Assembly (NCBI GenBank): GCA_902476265.1 | Contig: CABSCP010000022.1 | Location: 1 to 64,000 of the forward strand | Origin: an uncultured Lachnospiraceae bacterium | Lineage (GTDB): Bacteria; Bacillota; Clostridia; Lachnospirales; Lachnospiraceae | Reading direction: 5' to 3' | DNA length: 64,000 nucleotides | Shown: one piece after another, positions 1 to 7,650 of the stretch | How positions within the stretch are numbered: position 1 is the stretch's first letter | Layout: the number at the start of each line of letters is the position of its first letter | Notes under the pieces: model-generated | Database searches by the model: none | What the model was told of the DNA's origin: nothing | What the model saw: only the letters and a program-made list of their open reading frames with translations | Program-made: the position numbers and the translations under genes

Positions 1-392
1 GCTTTCTGCAATCTATGGTGGCCCCGGCGCTGGACGGGCTGAAACGTTCGGCAGCGCAGAAGGCGGTGTCTGCGATTCCGGCGCTGGGCGGTCTGGCGGA
101 AAATACGGCTCAGCTGCTGGTGGGTTCCGCCGTGCTGATCAAAAACAGTCTGGGGCTTTTTGTGCTTCTACTGCTGCTGGCACTGGTGGCGGTGCCTTTT
201 CTAAAGCTATTTGCCTATGGCGTTCTTTTAAAGGTGAGCGGGGCGCTGATCGGGATTGTGGCGGACAGGCGGCTCACCCAGTGCGTCAGCAGGACGGCGG
301 ACGCTGTCTTTCTGGCGCTGCGTCTGGCGGCCAGCGGCGCAGCATGCTTTTTCATCCTGACAGCGATCATCACCTGCCTGGTCAAAACATAA
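1..392 (+). CDS. spoIIIAE: SpoIIIAE, stage III sporulation protein AE (5' truncated by window)
   Basis: The reading frame is open from base 3, so the gene begins before the window and only about 130 C-terminal residues are seen. It is a polytopic membrane protein of the SpoIIIA-SpoIIQ channel that links mother cell and forespore during engulfment. The visible part has the conserved VAPALDGLKRSA stretch, a long hydrophobic segment (about LGLFVLLLLLALVAVPFLK) and a second membrane segment near the C-terminus, as in SpoIIIAE. It is followed directly by spoIIIAF, AG and AH in the usual operon order, which makes the assignment secure. Expression is expected from the mother-cell sigma-E promoter of the operon, which lies outside the window. 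Confidence 0.93.
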   Translation, partial: FLQSMVAPALDGLKRSAAQKAVSAIPALGGLAENTAQLLVGSAVLIKNSLGLFVLLLLLALVAVPFLKLFAYGVLLKVSGALIGIVADRRLTQCVSRTADAVFLALRLAASGAACFFILTAIITCLVKT

Positions 393-409
393 AAAGGAGG
401 GGAAAAAGA

Positions 410-1003
410 ACGGAACGGATTCTTTCATTATTAAAAGAAACGGCGGTTTTTATGCTGGCTGCCCAGCTGATTCTGCATTTCCTTCCCGGGAAAAAATATG
501 AAAAATATGCGAAAATGATGATAGCGCTGGTGGTGCTGTCCCAGCTGGCACTGCCGGTACTTTCCCTTGGACGGGAGGATCTGACAGGATCTTTTTGGAA
601 CACTTTTTCGGCGCTGGAGGAAGAGAATGAGATCTTTTCGCAGAAGATGGCGCTTCTGGACGGAATGGACGCTGCCCTGGCGGAAAACAGCGTGGTGCAG
701 TCTGTGGAAGAGAAAGTTTCCAAAAGCGCGGGGGAGGCAGGGGTTTCCGTATCCGGGGTGCGTTTAAAGGAGGACGGGGTGGTGCTGATCCAGGTGAAAA
801 AAGAGGGCGCCGTTTCAGCGGCGGATCCGGTTCCCCCTGTGGCCATCGGGCAGATTGAACTGGGACAGGAAACGGGATACGGAAGCGTAAAAGAGGCGGA
901 CGTGGGCGCACAAAAGGGAAAAATGCGTCCGGACCTGGCAAAAACCTTTGCGGCTGCGCTGGGCATGGGGGAAGAGAAGGTGGAGGTGATTGAGCTTGGA
1001 TAA
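410..1003 (+). CDS. spoIIIAF: SpoIIIAF, stage III sporulation protein AF, apparent ACG start
   Basis: Component of the SpoIIIA-SpoIIQ channel in the mother-cell membrane. The protein starts with two hydrophobic helices (ETAVFMLAAQLILHFL and MMIALVVLSQLALPVLSL), followed by a soluble region ending GMGEEKVEVIELG, the expected layout for this family. The start is odd. The only upstream in-frame ATG codons lie deep inside spoIIIAE. A strong ribosome site, AAGGAGG at 394-400, sits 9 nt before an in-frame ACG at 410 that would give (M)ERILSLLKE, a typical SpoIIIAF N-terminus. ATT at 419 is too far from that site, and ATG at 452 would remove much of the first helix. ACG is therefore the best start unless the base is an error. 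The end overlaps spoIIIAG. Confidence 0.88.
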   Translation, partial: TERILSLLKETAVFMLAAQLILHFLPGKKYEKYAKMMIALVVLSQLALPVLSLGREDLTGSFWNTFSALEEENEIFSQKMALLDGMDAALAENSVVQSVEEKVSKSAGEAGVSVSGVRLKEDGVVLIQVKKEGAVSAADPVPPVAIGQIELGQETGYGSVKEADVGAQKGKMRPDLAKTFAAALGMGEEKVEVIELG

Positions 1004-1604
1004 ACTGCGAAACTGGTGCAAAAAGAAAATGACCAGGGAAAATATGGTGGTTCTGGCGCTGGCGGGGATTCTGCTCATGGTGATCGCCCTGCCTGTGGGT
1101 AATAAGGAAAAAGAGGAGAAAGAGGATTCAAAGTCCGTTCTATTGGACACAGAAAACGGTAAGATGGATACAGAAAGGAATGAGGGAGAGACGAAGGAGG
1201 AAGAGCTGGAACGGAAGCTGGAAGCTTTTTTACATTGTATGGAAGGGGTGGGGGAAGTGAAGGTGATGATCACTTTTTCCGCTACGGAAGAGCAGGTGGT
1301 GGAGAAGGATATCCCTTCCCGGAGCATGTCCCAGACCAGCGAGAACGACAGCGCAGGCGGCAGCCGCAGCGTTGTACAGGAGGACAGGGAAGAGGACACG
1401 GTTTACGTCACCGACGGCGCAGGGCGGCAGACACCCTATGTGAAGAAGACGCTGGCCGCCCGGGTGGAAGGGGTGACGGTTCTGGCGCAGGGGGGAGGTT
1501 CTCCTGTGATCCAGAAAAATATTACTGACGTAATGCAGGCATTATTTGGCATAGAGGCTCATAAAATTAAAGTAGCAAAGATGGTCGCCGGACAGCGAAG
1601 CTGA
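996..1604 (+). CDS. spoIIIAG: SpoIIIAG, stage III sporulation protein AG
   Basis: Ring-building protein of the SpoIIIA-SpoIIQ channel, with one N-terminal membrane helix (about residues 17-34, VVLALAGILLMVIALPVG) and an extracytoplasmic ring-building domain. The segment GVGEVKVMITFSAT is the conserved SpoIIIAG core, followed by a Ser/Gly/Glu-rich linker and the C-terminal part (VEGVTVLAQGGGSPVIQ, then ALFGIEAHKIKVAKM). TTG at 996 is preferred over TTG at 990 because GGAGGT at 982-987 is 8 nt before it. The start overlaps the spoIIIAF stop, which suggests translational coupling. Assignment rests on both sequence and operon position. Confidence 0.93.
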   Translation: MDKLRNWCKKKMTRENMVVLALAGILLMVIALPVGNKEKEEKEDSKSVLLDTENGKMDTERNEGETKEEELERKLEAFLHCMEGVGEVKVMITFSATEEQVVEKDIPSRSMSQTSENDSAGGSRSVVQEDREEDTVYVTDGAGRQTPYVKKTLAARVEGVTVLAQGGGSPVIQKNITDVMQALFGIEAHKIKVAKMVAGQRS

Positions 1605-1677
1605 TGGAGGGAACATAAGCCATGGACAGCGCTGTACGGCCGGCAGAGATGAATGAGGAAAGCAGAGGGAGCAGAAA

Positions 1678-2436
1678 TTGAAAAACATGTTCAAACGCAA
1701 CCAGGTTATGATAACAGCGCTGGCTATTATGATAGCGGTGGCAGGGTACCTGAATTTTGCAGGGACGAAAATCGGGGAAGAGGAAATGGTGAGCGCCGGC
1801 GCGCAGGCGACAGAAGAAGATATGGCTGCGCTCCTTGATCTTTCGGATGAGGATATTGCAGCGGATATCCCCAGCCTGGATTCGGATGCAGAGGCGGTGG
1901 CTGCGGATAATTTCCTGGATTCGGATATGCAGGTGGCAGACGGGGCAGATGTTTCCATCGTATCGGATTATATAGATGAAGGCGCGGCGGAGGCGGCTGT
2001 GGATGATACGGCGCTGGTCAATCAGGAGCCGGAGGTACAGGACGGGGAGACGCCGGGAGAAGCGGTGTATACCAGTTCTGCAGGCCTTACTTCCCTTTCC
2101 GGCGCCCGCCTGTTAAAGGAGCAGACCCGTGCGAAGAATAAGGAGACGCTTTTGGAAATCATTAATAATGCCAACATTGCGGAGAGTCAGAAGCAGGAAG
2201 CGGTGGACAATATGATCGCGCTGACGGATGTGGCGGAGCGGGAGACGGCGGCGGAGATTCTGCTGGAAGCCAAAGGGTTTGCGGGGGCTGTTGTGACCGT
2301 TACGGGGGATTCCGCCGATGTGGTGGTGGGAATGTCTTCTCTGACCGATATCCAGTGTGCACAGATCGAAGATATCGTAGCCCGCAAGACAGGCGTAGCC
2401 GCAGAAAATATCGTGATCAATCCCATGGCCGGCTGA
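1678..2436 (+). CDS. spoIIIAH: SpoIIIAH, stage III sporulation protein AH
   Basis: Mother-cell membrane partner of forespore SpoIIQ; the two interact across the intermembrane space and hold the engulfing membrane in place. There is a short cytoplasmic N-terminus, one membrane helix (about residues 10-26), an acidic low-complexity linker rich in Ala/Asp/Glu (about 35-125), then the YscJ/FliF-like ring domain with AAEILLEAKGFAGAVVTV and the ending GVAAENIVINPMAG. At 252 residues it is longer than the 218-residue Bacillus protein, and the difference lies mainly in the acidic linker. The start is TTG at 1678 with AGAGGGAG just upstream; an alternative ATG at 1687 loses only three residues. Last gene of the spoIIIA operon. 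Confidence 0.93.
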   Translation: MKNMFKRNQVMITALAIMIAVAGYLNFAGTKIGEEEMVSAGAQATEEDMAALLDLSDEDIAADIPSLDSDAEAVAADNFLDSDMQVADGADVSIVSDYIDEGAAEAAVDDTALVNQEPEVQDGETPGEAVYTSSAGLTSLSGARLLKEQTRAKNKETLLEIINNANIAESQKQEAVDNMIALTDVAERETAAEILLEAKGFAGAVVTVTGDSADVVVGMSSLTDIQCAQIEDIVARKTGVAAENIVINPMAG

Positions 2437-2452
2437 AAAACACGTGCTAAAT

Positions 2453-2481
2453 TTCATAAAATGTGGTAAACTATCTATAAT
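2453..2481 (+). promoter_or_regulatory. Weak sigma-A-like promoter upstream of deoB
   Basis: TTCATA (2453-2458), 17-nt spacer and TATAAT (2476-2481), about 70 nt before deoB. The -10 is perfect but the -35 matches only four positions. It would separate deoB from the sporulation operon upstream. Confidence 0.35.
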
Positions 2482-2553
2482 TATGCCATTTTATTATGAT
2501 ATCGGAAAACCAGAGAGGAACTGTCCGTTTTTGGAAAAGGAGAAATTTGCAAA

Positions 2554-3744
2554 ATGAAAAGAGTATTTTTAATCGTATTGGATAGCGTTGGAATCGGAGC
2601 GATGCCGGATGCGGCGGCCTATGGGGATGCAGGGACAAATACCTTAAAGGCGGCCGCCGCCAGCCCTTTTTTTCATCTTCCGAATCTGCGGAAACTGGGC
2701 CTGTTTAACCTGGATGGGATTGACTGGCATGAAAAGGAAACCGAAATCGGCGCCCGGATTGCCCGGATGAAGGAAGCGTCCAGGGGAAAGGATACCACCA
2801 TAGGGCATTGGGAAATCGCAGGCATTTATTCCGGAAGGCCGCTGCCCACTTATCCGCAGGGGTTTCCACAGGAAGTGCTGGAGCGTTTTGAAAAAGCGGT
2901 GGGAAGAGGTGTGCTGTGCAACAAACCCTATTCCGGCACCGATGTGATCCGGGATTACGGGGATGAACATGTAAAGACGGGGAAGCTGATCGTGTATACC
3001 TCCGCAGACAGCGTGTTCCAAATAGCGGCCCACGAGGATGTGGTGCCTTTGGAGGATCTGTATCGTTATTGTGAAATCGCCAGGGAGCAGCTGCAGGGAG
3101 AACATGGTGTGGGCAGGGTGATCGCCCGTCCCTTTACCGGCGAAAGCGGTCATTATACCAGGACGCCCAGAAGACATGATTATTCCCTGCTGCCGCCTTC
3201 CGTGACCATGTTAGACCAGCTCAAAGCCGCTGGGAAAGAGGTGATCGGCGTGGGGAAGATCCGGGATATTTTCGCCGGAAAGGGGATTACGGAATTCGTA
3301 ACCACCACAGGAAACGCCGACGGAATCGAAAAGACCCTGGAATATCTGAAAAAGGATTTTGAGGGGCTGTGTTTTGTCAACCTGGTGGATTATGATATGC
3401 TTTACGGCCACCGCAGGGACGTGGACGGCTATGCGAAGGCACTTTCTTTTTTTGATGAAAAGCTTCCTCAGATGATGGAACTTCTGGGAGAAGAAGATGT
3501 GCTGATGATTACCGCGGACCACGGCTGTGACCCTTCCTACCGGAAAACCACAGACCACACCCGGGAGTATACACCGTTTCTTATGACAGGTCCTTCCGTT
3601 GTTCCGAAGAACCTGGGCACCAGGGATACCTTTGCGGATATTGCCGCCACAGTGCTTGACTGGTTCGGGATGGAACCGGAATTTGAGGGCAAATCCATGT
3701 TACATTCCCAGCCTGCCCATGCTTCCCGGTCATTATCCTGTTGA
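2554..3744 (+). CDS. deoB: Phosphopentomutase
   Basis: Interconverts (deoxy)ribose-1-phosphate and (deoxy)ribose-5-phosphate, linking nucleoside salvage to the pentose phosphate pathway; cytoplasmic, Mn-dependent, alkaline phosphatase superfamily. The N-terminus KRVFLIVLDSVGIGAMPDA carries the metal-binding Asp. GKDTTIGHWE and FTGESGHYTRTPRRHDY are family hallmarks, and the C-terminal metal site MITADHGCDPSYRKTTDHTRE is intact. The 396-residue length equals the usual size (about 394-407). ATG at 2554 has AAAGGAG upstream. No nucleoside phosphorylase or cytidine deaminase gene is adjacent; the neighbours are spoIIIAH and prfC. Confidence 0.97.
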   Translation: MKRVFLIVLDSVGIGAMPDAAAYGDAGTNTLKAAAASPFFHLPNLRKLGLFNLDGIDWHEKETEIGARIARMKEASRGKDTTIGHWEIAGIYSGRPLPTYPQGFPQEVLERFEKAVGRGVLCNKPYSGTDVIRDYGDEHVKTGKLIVYTSADSVFQIAAHEDVVPLEDLYRYCEIAREQLQGEHGVGRVIARPFTGESGHYTRTPRRHDYSLLPPSVTMLDQLKAAGKEVIGVGKIRDIFAGKGITEFVTTTGNADGIEKTLEYLKKDFEGLCFVNLVDYDMLYGHRRDVDGYAKALSFFDEKLPQMMELLGEEDVLMITADHGCDPSYRKTTDHTREYTPFLMTGPSVVPKNLGTRDTFADIAATVLDWFGMEPEFEGKSMLHSQPAHASRSLSC

Positions 3745-3839
3745 CAAATCAGCGGATACTTGGCAGAATGATAAGGCGGCGCCGGCAGGGAAAGGTACCG
3801 CTTTTAAAAAAGACGCTGGAATTTATGGAGGAAACTACA

Positions 3840-5435
3840 TTGGGCAACATAAAGGAAGAGATAAACAGAAGAAGAACATTTGCAATTATATCCCATCCCG
3901 ACGCGGGGAAGACCACACTGACAGAGAAATTTCTGCTTTACGGCGGAGCCATTAACCTGGCGGGATCGGTAAAGGGAAAAGCCACCGCGAGACATGCCGT
4001 GTCGGACTGGATGGAAATCGAGAAGCAGAGGGGTATTTCCGTCACCTCCTCCGTGCTTCAGTTTGAGTATGACGGGTACTGCATCAATATTCTGGACACA
4101 CCGGGACATCAGGACTTCTCCGAAGATACTTACCGGACTCTGATGGCGGCGGATTCCGCAGTCATGGTCATCGATGCCAGTAAAGGGGTGGAAGCCCAGA
4201 CCAGAAAGCTGTTCAAGGTCTGCGTGATGCGCAAGATCCCGATTTTTACTTTTATTAATAAGATGGACAGGGATGCCAACGATACCTTTGAACTGCTGGA
4301 TGATATTGAGAAAGAGCTGGGAATCGCGACCTGTCCTATGAACTGGCCTATCGGTTCCGGCAAAAGCTTTAAAGGGGTATATGACAGGGAGAAGCAATGT
4401 GTGATCACCTATTCCGATACGGAAAAAGGGACGAAGGAAGGGGAAGCCACCGAAATTCCCCTTGAAGAACTGGACAAGCTCACCGGGTTTGTGGGCGAGA
4501 ACCTGAAGGACAAGCTGATGGAAGAAATTGAACTTCTGGACGGGGCCAGCGCGGAGTTTGACCTGGAGGAGGTGCAGGCTGGAGTGCTGACACCTGTGTT
4601 TTTCGGTTCCGCTCTGACCAACTTCGGCGTGGAAGATTTCCTGCAGCACTTTTTGAAAATGACCACTACGCCGCTGCCCAGGAGGGCGGACATCGGCCTG
4701 ATCGATCCGGTGGAAAATAATTTTTCGGCTTTTGTATTTAAAATTCAGGCGAATATGAACAAAGCTCACAGGGACAGGATTGCATTCATGCGGATTTGTT
4801 CCGGCAAATTTGATGCTGACATGGAAGTGAAGCATATTCAGTCCGGCAAAGCGATGCGCCTTTCCCAGCCCCAGCAGATCATGGCGAACGACAGAAAGAT
4901 TCTGACGGAAGCCTTTGCGGGAGACATCATCGGCGTATTCGATCCGGGCGTATTTTCCATCGGGGACACTCTCTGTATGCCCAAGGAGCAGTTTGAATAT
5001 GAAGGGATTCCCACCTTTGCGCCGGAGCATTTTGCCAGAGTGCGCCAGGTGGATACCATGAAGCGCAAGCAGTTCGTAAAGGGAATCAGCCAGATCGCCC
5101 AGGAGGGCGCCATCCAGATCTTCCAGGAATTTAATACGGGTATGGAAGAAATTATTGTTGGCGTGGTAGGCGTTCTGCAGTTTGACGTTTTAAAATTCCG
5201 TCTGGAAAATGAGTATAATGTAGAGATCAAGCTGGAGCCGCTGCCCTATGAGCATATCCGCTGGATCGAGAATAAGGAAGAAGTGGACCTGACGAAGCTG
5301 GTGGGCACTTCCGACATGAAGAAAGTAAAGGATTTAAAGGGAAATCCGCTGCTTTTATTCGTCAATTCCTGGAGTGTGGGCATGGTCATGGATCGCAACG
5401 AAGGGCTGGTGCTTTCCGAATTTGGACGCAACTGA
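3840..5435 (+). CDS. prfC: Peptide chain release factor 3 (RF3)
   Basis: GTPase that removes RF1/RF2 from the ribosome after peptide release. The G domain is complete: P-loop ISHPDAGKTT (about residues 17-26), DTPGHQDFSEDTYRT (about 85), NKMDRDANDT (about 140), then domains II and III with FKIQANMNKAHRDRIAFMRI and VVGVLQFDVLKFRL. TTG at 3840 is chosen because GGAGG (3827-3831) lies 8 nt upstream and it yields a 531-residue protein beginning GNIKEEINRRRTFAIISHP, matching RF3 size (529 in E. coli). Earlier in-frame ATGs would add an unrelated tail. A TTGACA at 3741-3746 could be a -35 for this gene, but no convincing -10 follows. Confidence 0.97.
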   Translation: MGNIKEEINRRRTFAIISHPDAGKTTLTEKFLLYGGAINLAGSVKGKATARHAVSDWMEIEKQRGISVTSSVLQFEYDGYCINILDTPGHQDFSEDTYRTLMAADSAVMVIDASKGVEAQTRKLFKVCVMRKIPIFTFINKMDRDANDTFELLDDIEKELGIATCPMNWPIGSGKSFKGVYDREKQCVITYSDTEKGTKEGEATEIPLEELDKLTGFVGENLKDKLMEEIELLDGASAEFDLEEVQAGVLTPVFFGSALTNFGVEDFLQHFLKMTTTPLPRRADIGLIDPVENNFSAFVFKIQANMNKAHRDRIAFMRICSGKFDADMEVKHIQSGKAMRLSQPQQIMANDRKILTEAFAGDIIGVFDPGVFSIGDTLCMPKEQFEYEGIPTFAPEHFARVRQVDTMKRKQFVKGISQIAQEGAIQIFQEFNTGMEEIIVGVVGVLQFDVLKFRLENEYNVEIKLEPLPYEHIRWIENKEEVDLTKLVGTSDMKKVKDLKGNPLLLFVNSWSVGMVMDRNEGLVLSEFGRN

Positions 5436-5470
5436 CGGCGGGAACCGCTTTATAGACAGGAAAATAAAAT

Positions 5471-6706
5471 ATGAAAAAATTTCCAAAAGGGCTCATCTGG
5501 CTGCTGGCAGTGCTGCTGCTCGCCGGCTGCGGACTGAGCGGAGAAGAGACCGTTCCTTCCGATGAAACGAGGCAGGAAACAGAAGAAACGGTCCGGGAAA
5601 CTTCCCAGGCAATGCAGGAGGAAGAATCAAAAGAGGAAAGGCTTTCAGAGGAAAAAAGCCCGGAAGAAGGAACAGAGGTTTCTTCTTCCGAGGATTCCTT
5701 TTACTATGCGTATGGGACGCTGGAGACGCAGGAAATGCGCCAGCTTTACAGGGAAATGCTGCAGTCTTTGCAAAACAGGGAGAATGAAACGGAGCTTTCC
5801 ACCCTGAATCCCGATCTGCTGGAATCCGTTTTCGGAGCGGTTATGGCGGATCATCCTGAAATCTTTTATGCGGACGGCTATTCCAGCACGGTCTACAAAC
5901 TGGGCAATTCCATGAAAAAGATCACGTTTACCGGAACTTTCACCATGGAAGAGGAAGAGATCAGAAGGCGTCAGGAACTTTTGAACGAAACCGTTGCCGG
6001 CTGGATGGCAGGGCTGAAACCGGAAATGGATGATTATGAAAAAGTGAAGTATCTGTATGAATATCTGATTGTCCATACAGAATATGAACAGGGAGCGCCG
6101 GACAGTCAGAATATCTGTTCCGTACTCCTGAACGGCAAATCCGTATGCCAGGGCTATGCCAAGACGCTGCAGCTGTTGTGCCAGAAGGCGGGGCTGGAGG
6201 CCTTTCTTGTGACAGGGCAGGTGGGAGGTCAGGGACATGCCTGGGACCTGATCAGGCTGGATGGGGAATGGTATCACGTGGACCCCACCTGGGGGGACGC
6301 ATCCTATCTGCGGGAAGGAGAATCCCCGCTGACGGCGGCTTCCTCTCCGGCGGTAAATTTTGATTATTTCTGTGTGACCACGGACCAGATTTCCCAGAGC
6401 CATTGTCTTGGCGAAGGGCAGAAGCTGCCGGCATGTACCGCGGTGGCAGATCATTACTACCGCAGGGAAGGTCTGTTTTTGACACAGGCGGATGAAGAAC
6501 AGATCCGGGCAATTTTTGAACGGGCGGTTCAAAACGGACAGGCGGTGGTTACGTTCCAGTGTGCGGACGATGAGGTATATGATCAGGTTTACCGGATGCT
6601 CATTGAAGAACAGAAGGTATTTGCGTTTCTGCCGGGAGAAAATACCCAGGCAGCCTATACGGATTCTCCCGACAGGCGGACCTTCAGCTTCTGGCTGGAG
6701 CAATGA
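5471..6706 (+). CDS. Lipoprotein with transglutaminase-like domain
   Basis: Predicted exported lipoprotein with a transglutaminase/protease-like fold; substrate unknown. The signal peptide KKFPKGLIWLLAVLLLAGC ends in a lipobox (LAGC), followed by a Glu/Ser/Thr-rich linker (about residues 25-75) typical of cell-envelope spacers. The catalytic triad of the transglutaminase core is visible: Cys in GKSVCQGYAKTLQ (about 222), His in GQGHAWDLI (about 256) and Asp in WYHVDPTWGD (about 270). The C-terminal region (about 330-411) has no family I recognise. Such proteins in Clostridia are usually hypothetical; a role in wall or peptide processing is inference. Stands between prfC and asp23. Confidence 0.85.
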   Translation: MKKFPKGLIWLLAVLLLAGCGLSGEETVPSDETRQETEETVRETSQAMQEEESKEERLSEEKSPEEGTEVSSSEDSFYYAYGTLETQEMRQLYREMLQSLQNRENETELSTLNPDLLESVFGAVMADHPEIFYADGYSSTVYKLGNSMKKITFTGTFTMEEEEIRRRQELLNETVAGWMAGLKPEMDDYEKVKYLYEYLIVHTEYEQGAPDSQNICSVLLNGKSVCQGYAKTLQLLCQKAGLEAFLVTGQVGGQGHAWDLIRLDGEWYHVDPTWGDASYLREGESPLTAASSPAVNFDYFCVTTDQISQSHCLGEGQKLPACTAVADHYYRREGLFLTQADEEQIRAIFERAVQNGQAVVTFQCADDEVYDQVYRMLIEEQKVFAFLPGENTQAAYTDSPDRRTFSFWLEQ

Positions 6707-6724
6707 AATTTCAATATGATGTAC

Positions 6725-6753
6725 TAGGCAAAGCGGAGAGATTTTGTTATAAT
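6725..6753 (+). promoter_or_regulatory. Extended -10 promoter for asp23
   Basis: TGTTATAAT at 6745-6753 is an extended -10; the -35 position (TAGGCA, 6725-6730, 17-nt spacer) is weak. It lies 29 nt before asp23 and could drive the whole asp23-nusB-xseA-recN run. Confidence 0.5.
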
Positions 6754-6781
6754 GAAATGTGAAAATAAAGGAGGCACCATT

Positions 6782-7174
6782 ATGGAAAAAGAAACCAGTA
6801 AGAATAGCTATGTATTGCAGGAAGACGAGAATATCGGCACTGTACAGATCGCCGATGAAGTGGTTGCCATCATCGCATCCCTGGCCGCGACCGAAGTGGA
6901 AGGTGTTTCCGCCATGGCCGGAAATATCACCAACGAACTGATGAGTAAAGCGGGGATGAAGAACCTGACCAAAGGGGTGAAGGTGGAAGTAATCGGTTCC
7001 AGCGTGAAAGCGGAACTGGCCGTTTTGATGGAATACGGTTATAATATTCCTGCCACCAGCCAGAAGGTGCAGGAGCGCGTGAAAAATGCCATCGAGAATA
7101 TGACGGGGCTTACCGTTACGGATGTGAACATCCGCATAGCCGGTGTGAATATGAATGCCGGAAAGCAGCAGTAG
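6782..7174 (+). CDS. Asp23/Gls24 (YloU/YqhY) family envelope stress protein
   Basis: 130-residue cytoplasmic Asp23-family protein. These are membrane-associated factors linked to envelope stress and, for the YqhY branch, to fatty-acid metabolism control. The core VQIADEVVAIIASLAATEVEGVSAMAG and the C-terminal VQERVKNAIENMTGL-TVTDVNI segment are the conserved halves of the domain. ATG at 6782 is chosen because AAAGGAGG (6767-6774) lies 7 nt upstream; an ATG at 6752 lies inside the promoter -10. The position directly before nusB is the conserved position of yqhY, so it is probably the YqhY orthologue. Confidence 0.93.
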   Translation: MEKETSKNSYVLQEDENIGTVQIADEVVAIIASLAATEVEGVSAMAGNITNELMSKAGMKNLTKGVKVEVIGSSVKAELAVLMEYGYNIPATSQKVQERVKNAIENMTGLTVTDVNIRIAGVNMNAGKQQ

Positions 7175-7239
7175 AGGCCGTTTGGGAACTCTTTATGCAG
7201 TGCGTTTTTTGCGAAGAATTTTAGCCGTTAGGAGAGCAG

Positions 7240-7638
7240 ATGAACAGAAGAGAACTGAGGGAACAGATTTTTAAACTCCTGTTCCGTGTAGAATTTAATG
7301 GCAGGGACGAGATGACGGAACAGTGCACCCTGTTTTTCGAAGATGAGGAAAATGCCGGTTCAAAGAAGGATATCGAATATATTCAGGCAAAATATGAGAA
7401 GATTGCGGAGAAGCTGCCGGAAATCGACAGAATGATCAACGAAACCGCAAAGGGATGGAGCACGGACAGAATGGGAAAGGTGGATCTCACCATCATCCGG
7501 CTGGCCGTCTATGAAATCCGTTTTGACGAGGAGGTGCCTACCAGCGTTGCCATCAATGAAGCGGTGGAGCTGGCGAAGAAATTCGGGCAGGACAATTCCT
7601 CAGGCTTTATCAACGGCGTGCTTGCCAAATTTGCCTGA
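7240..7638 (+). CDS. nusB: Transcription antitermination factor NusB
   Basis: All-helical RNA-binding protein that, with NusE (S10), assembles antitermination complexes on rRNA operons. The N-terminus RRELREQIFKLLFRVEFN and the conserved end VPTSVAINEAVELAKKFGQDNSSGFINGVLAKFA are diagnostic. 132 residues, the normal size. ATG at 7240 is preceded by AGGAGAG. It starts 65 nt after asp23 and lies 12 nt before xseA, part of the same run. Confidence 0.97.
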   Translation: MNRRELREQIFKLLFRVEFNGRDEMTEQCTLFFEDEENAGSKKDIEYIQAKYEKIAEKLPEIDRMINETAKGWSTDRMGKVDLTIIRLAVYEIRFDEEVPTSVAINEAVELAKKFGQDNSSGFINGVLAKFA

Positions 7639-7650
7639 AACGGAGAGCGC

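Noticed and set aside
281..409. ATG-initiated N-terminal extension of spoIIIAF
   Set aside because: It would translate the spoIIIAE end in another frame and precede the ribosome site; the family N-terminus begins at 410.
3741..3769. TTGACA before prfC as a full promoter
   Set aside because: The -10 at 17 nt (CAGAAT) matches poorly, so it was not listed as a separate site.
3804..5030. Long open frame on the minus strand inside prfC
   Set aside because: Shadow of a well-conserved gene; no ribosome site, no domain, composition follows prfC codons. The same holds for long minus frames in nadK/tlyA (12014-13108) and in the lipoprotein gene (5645-6703).
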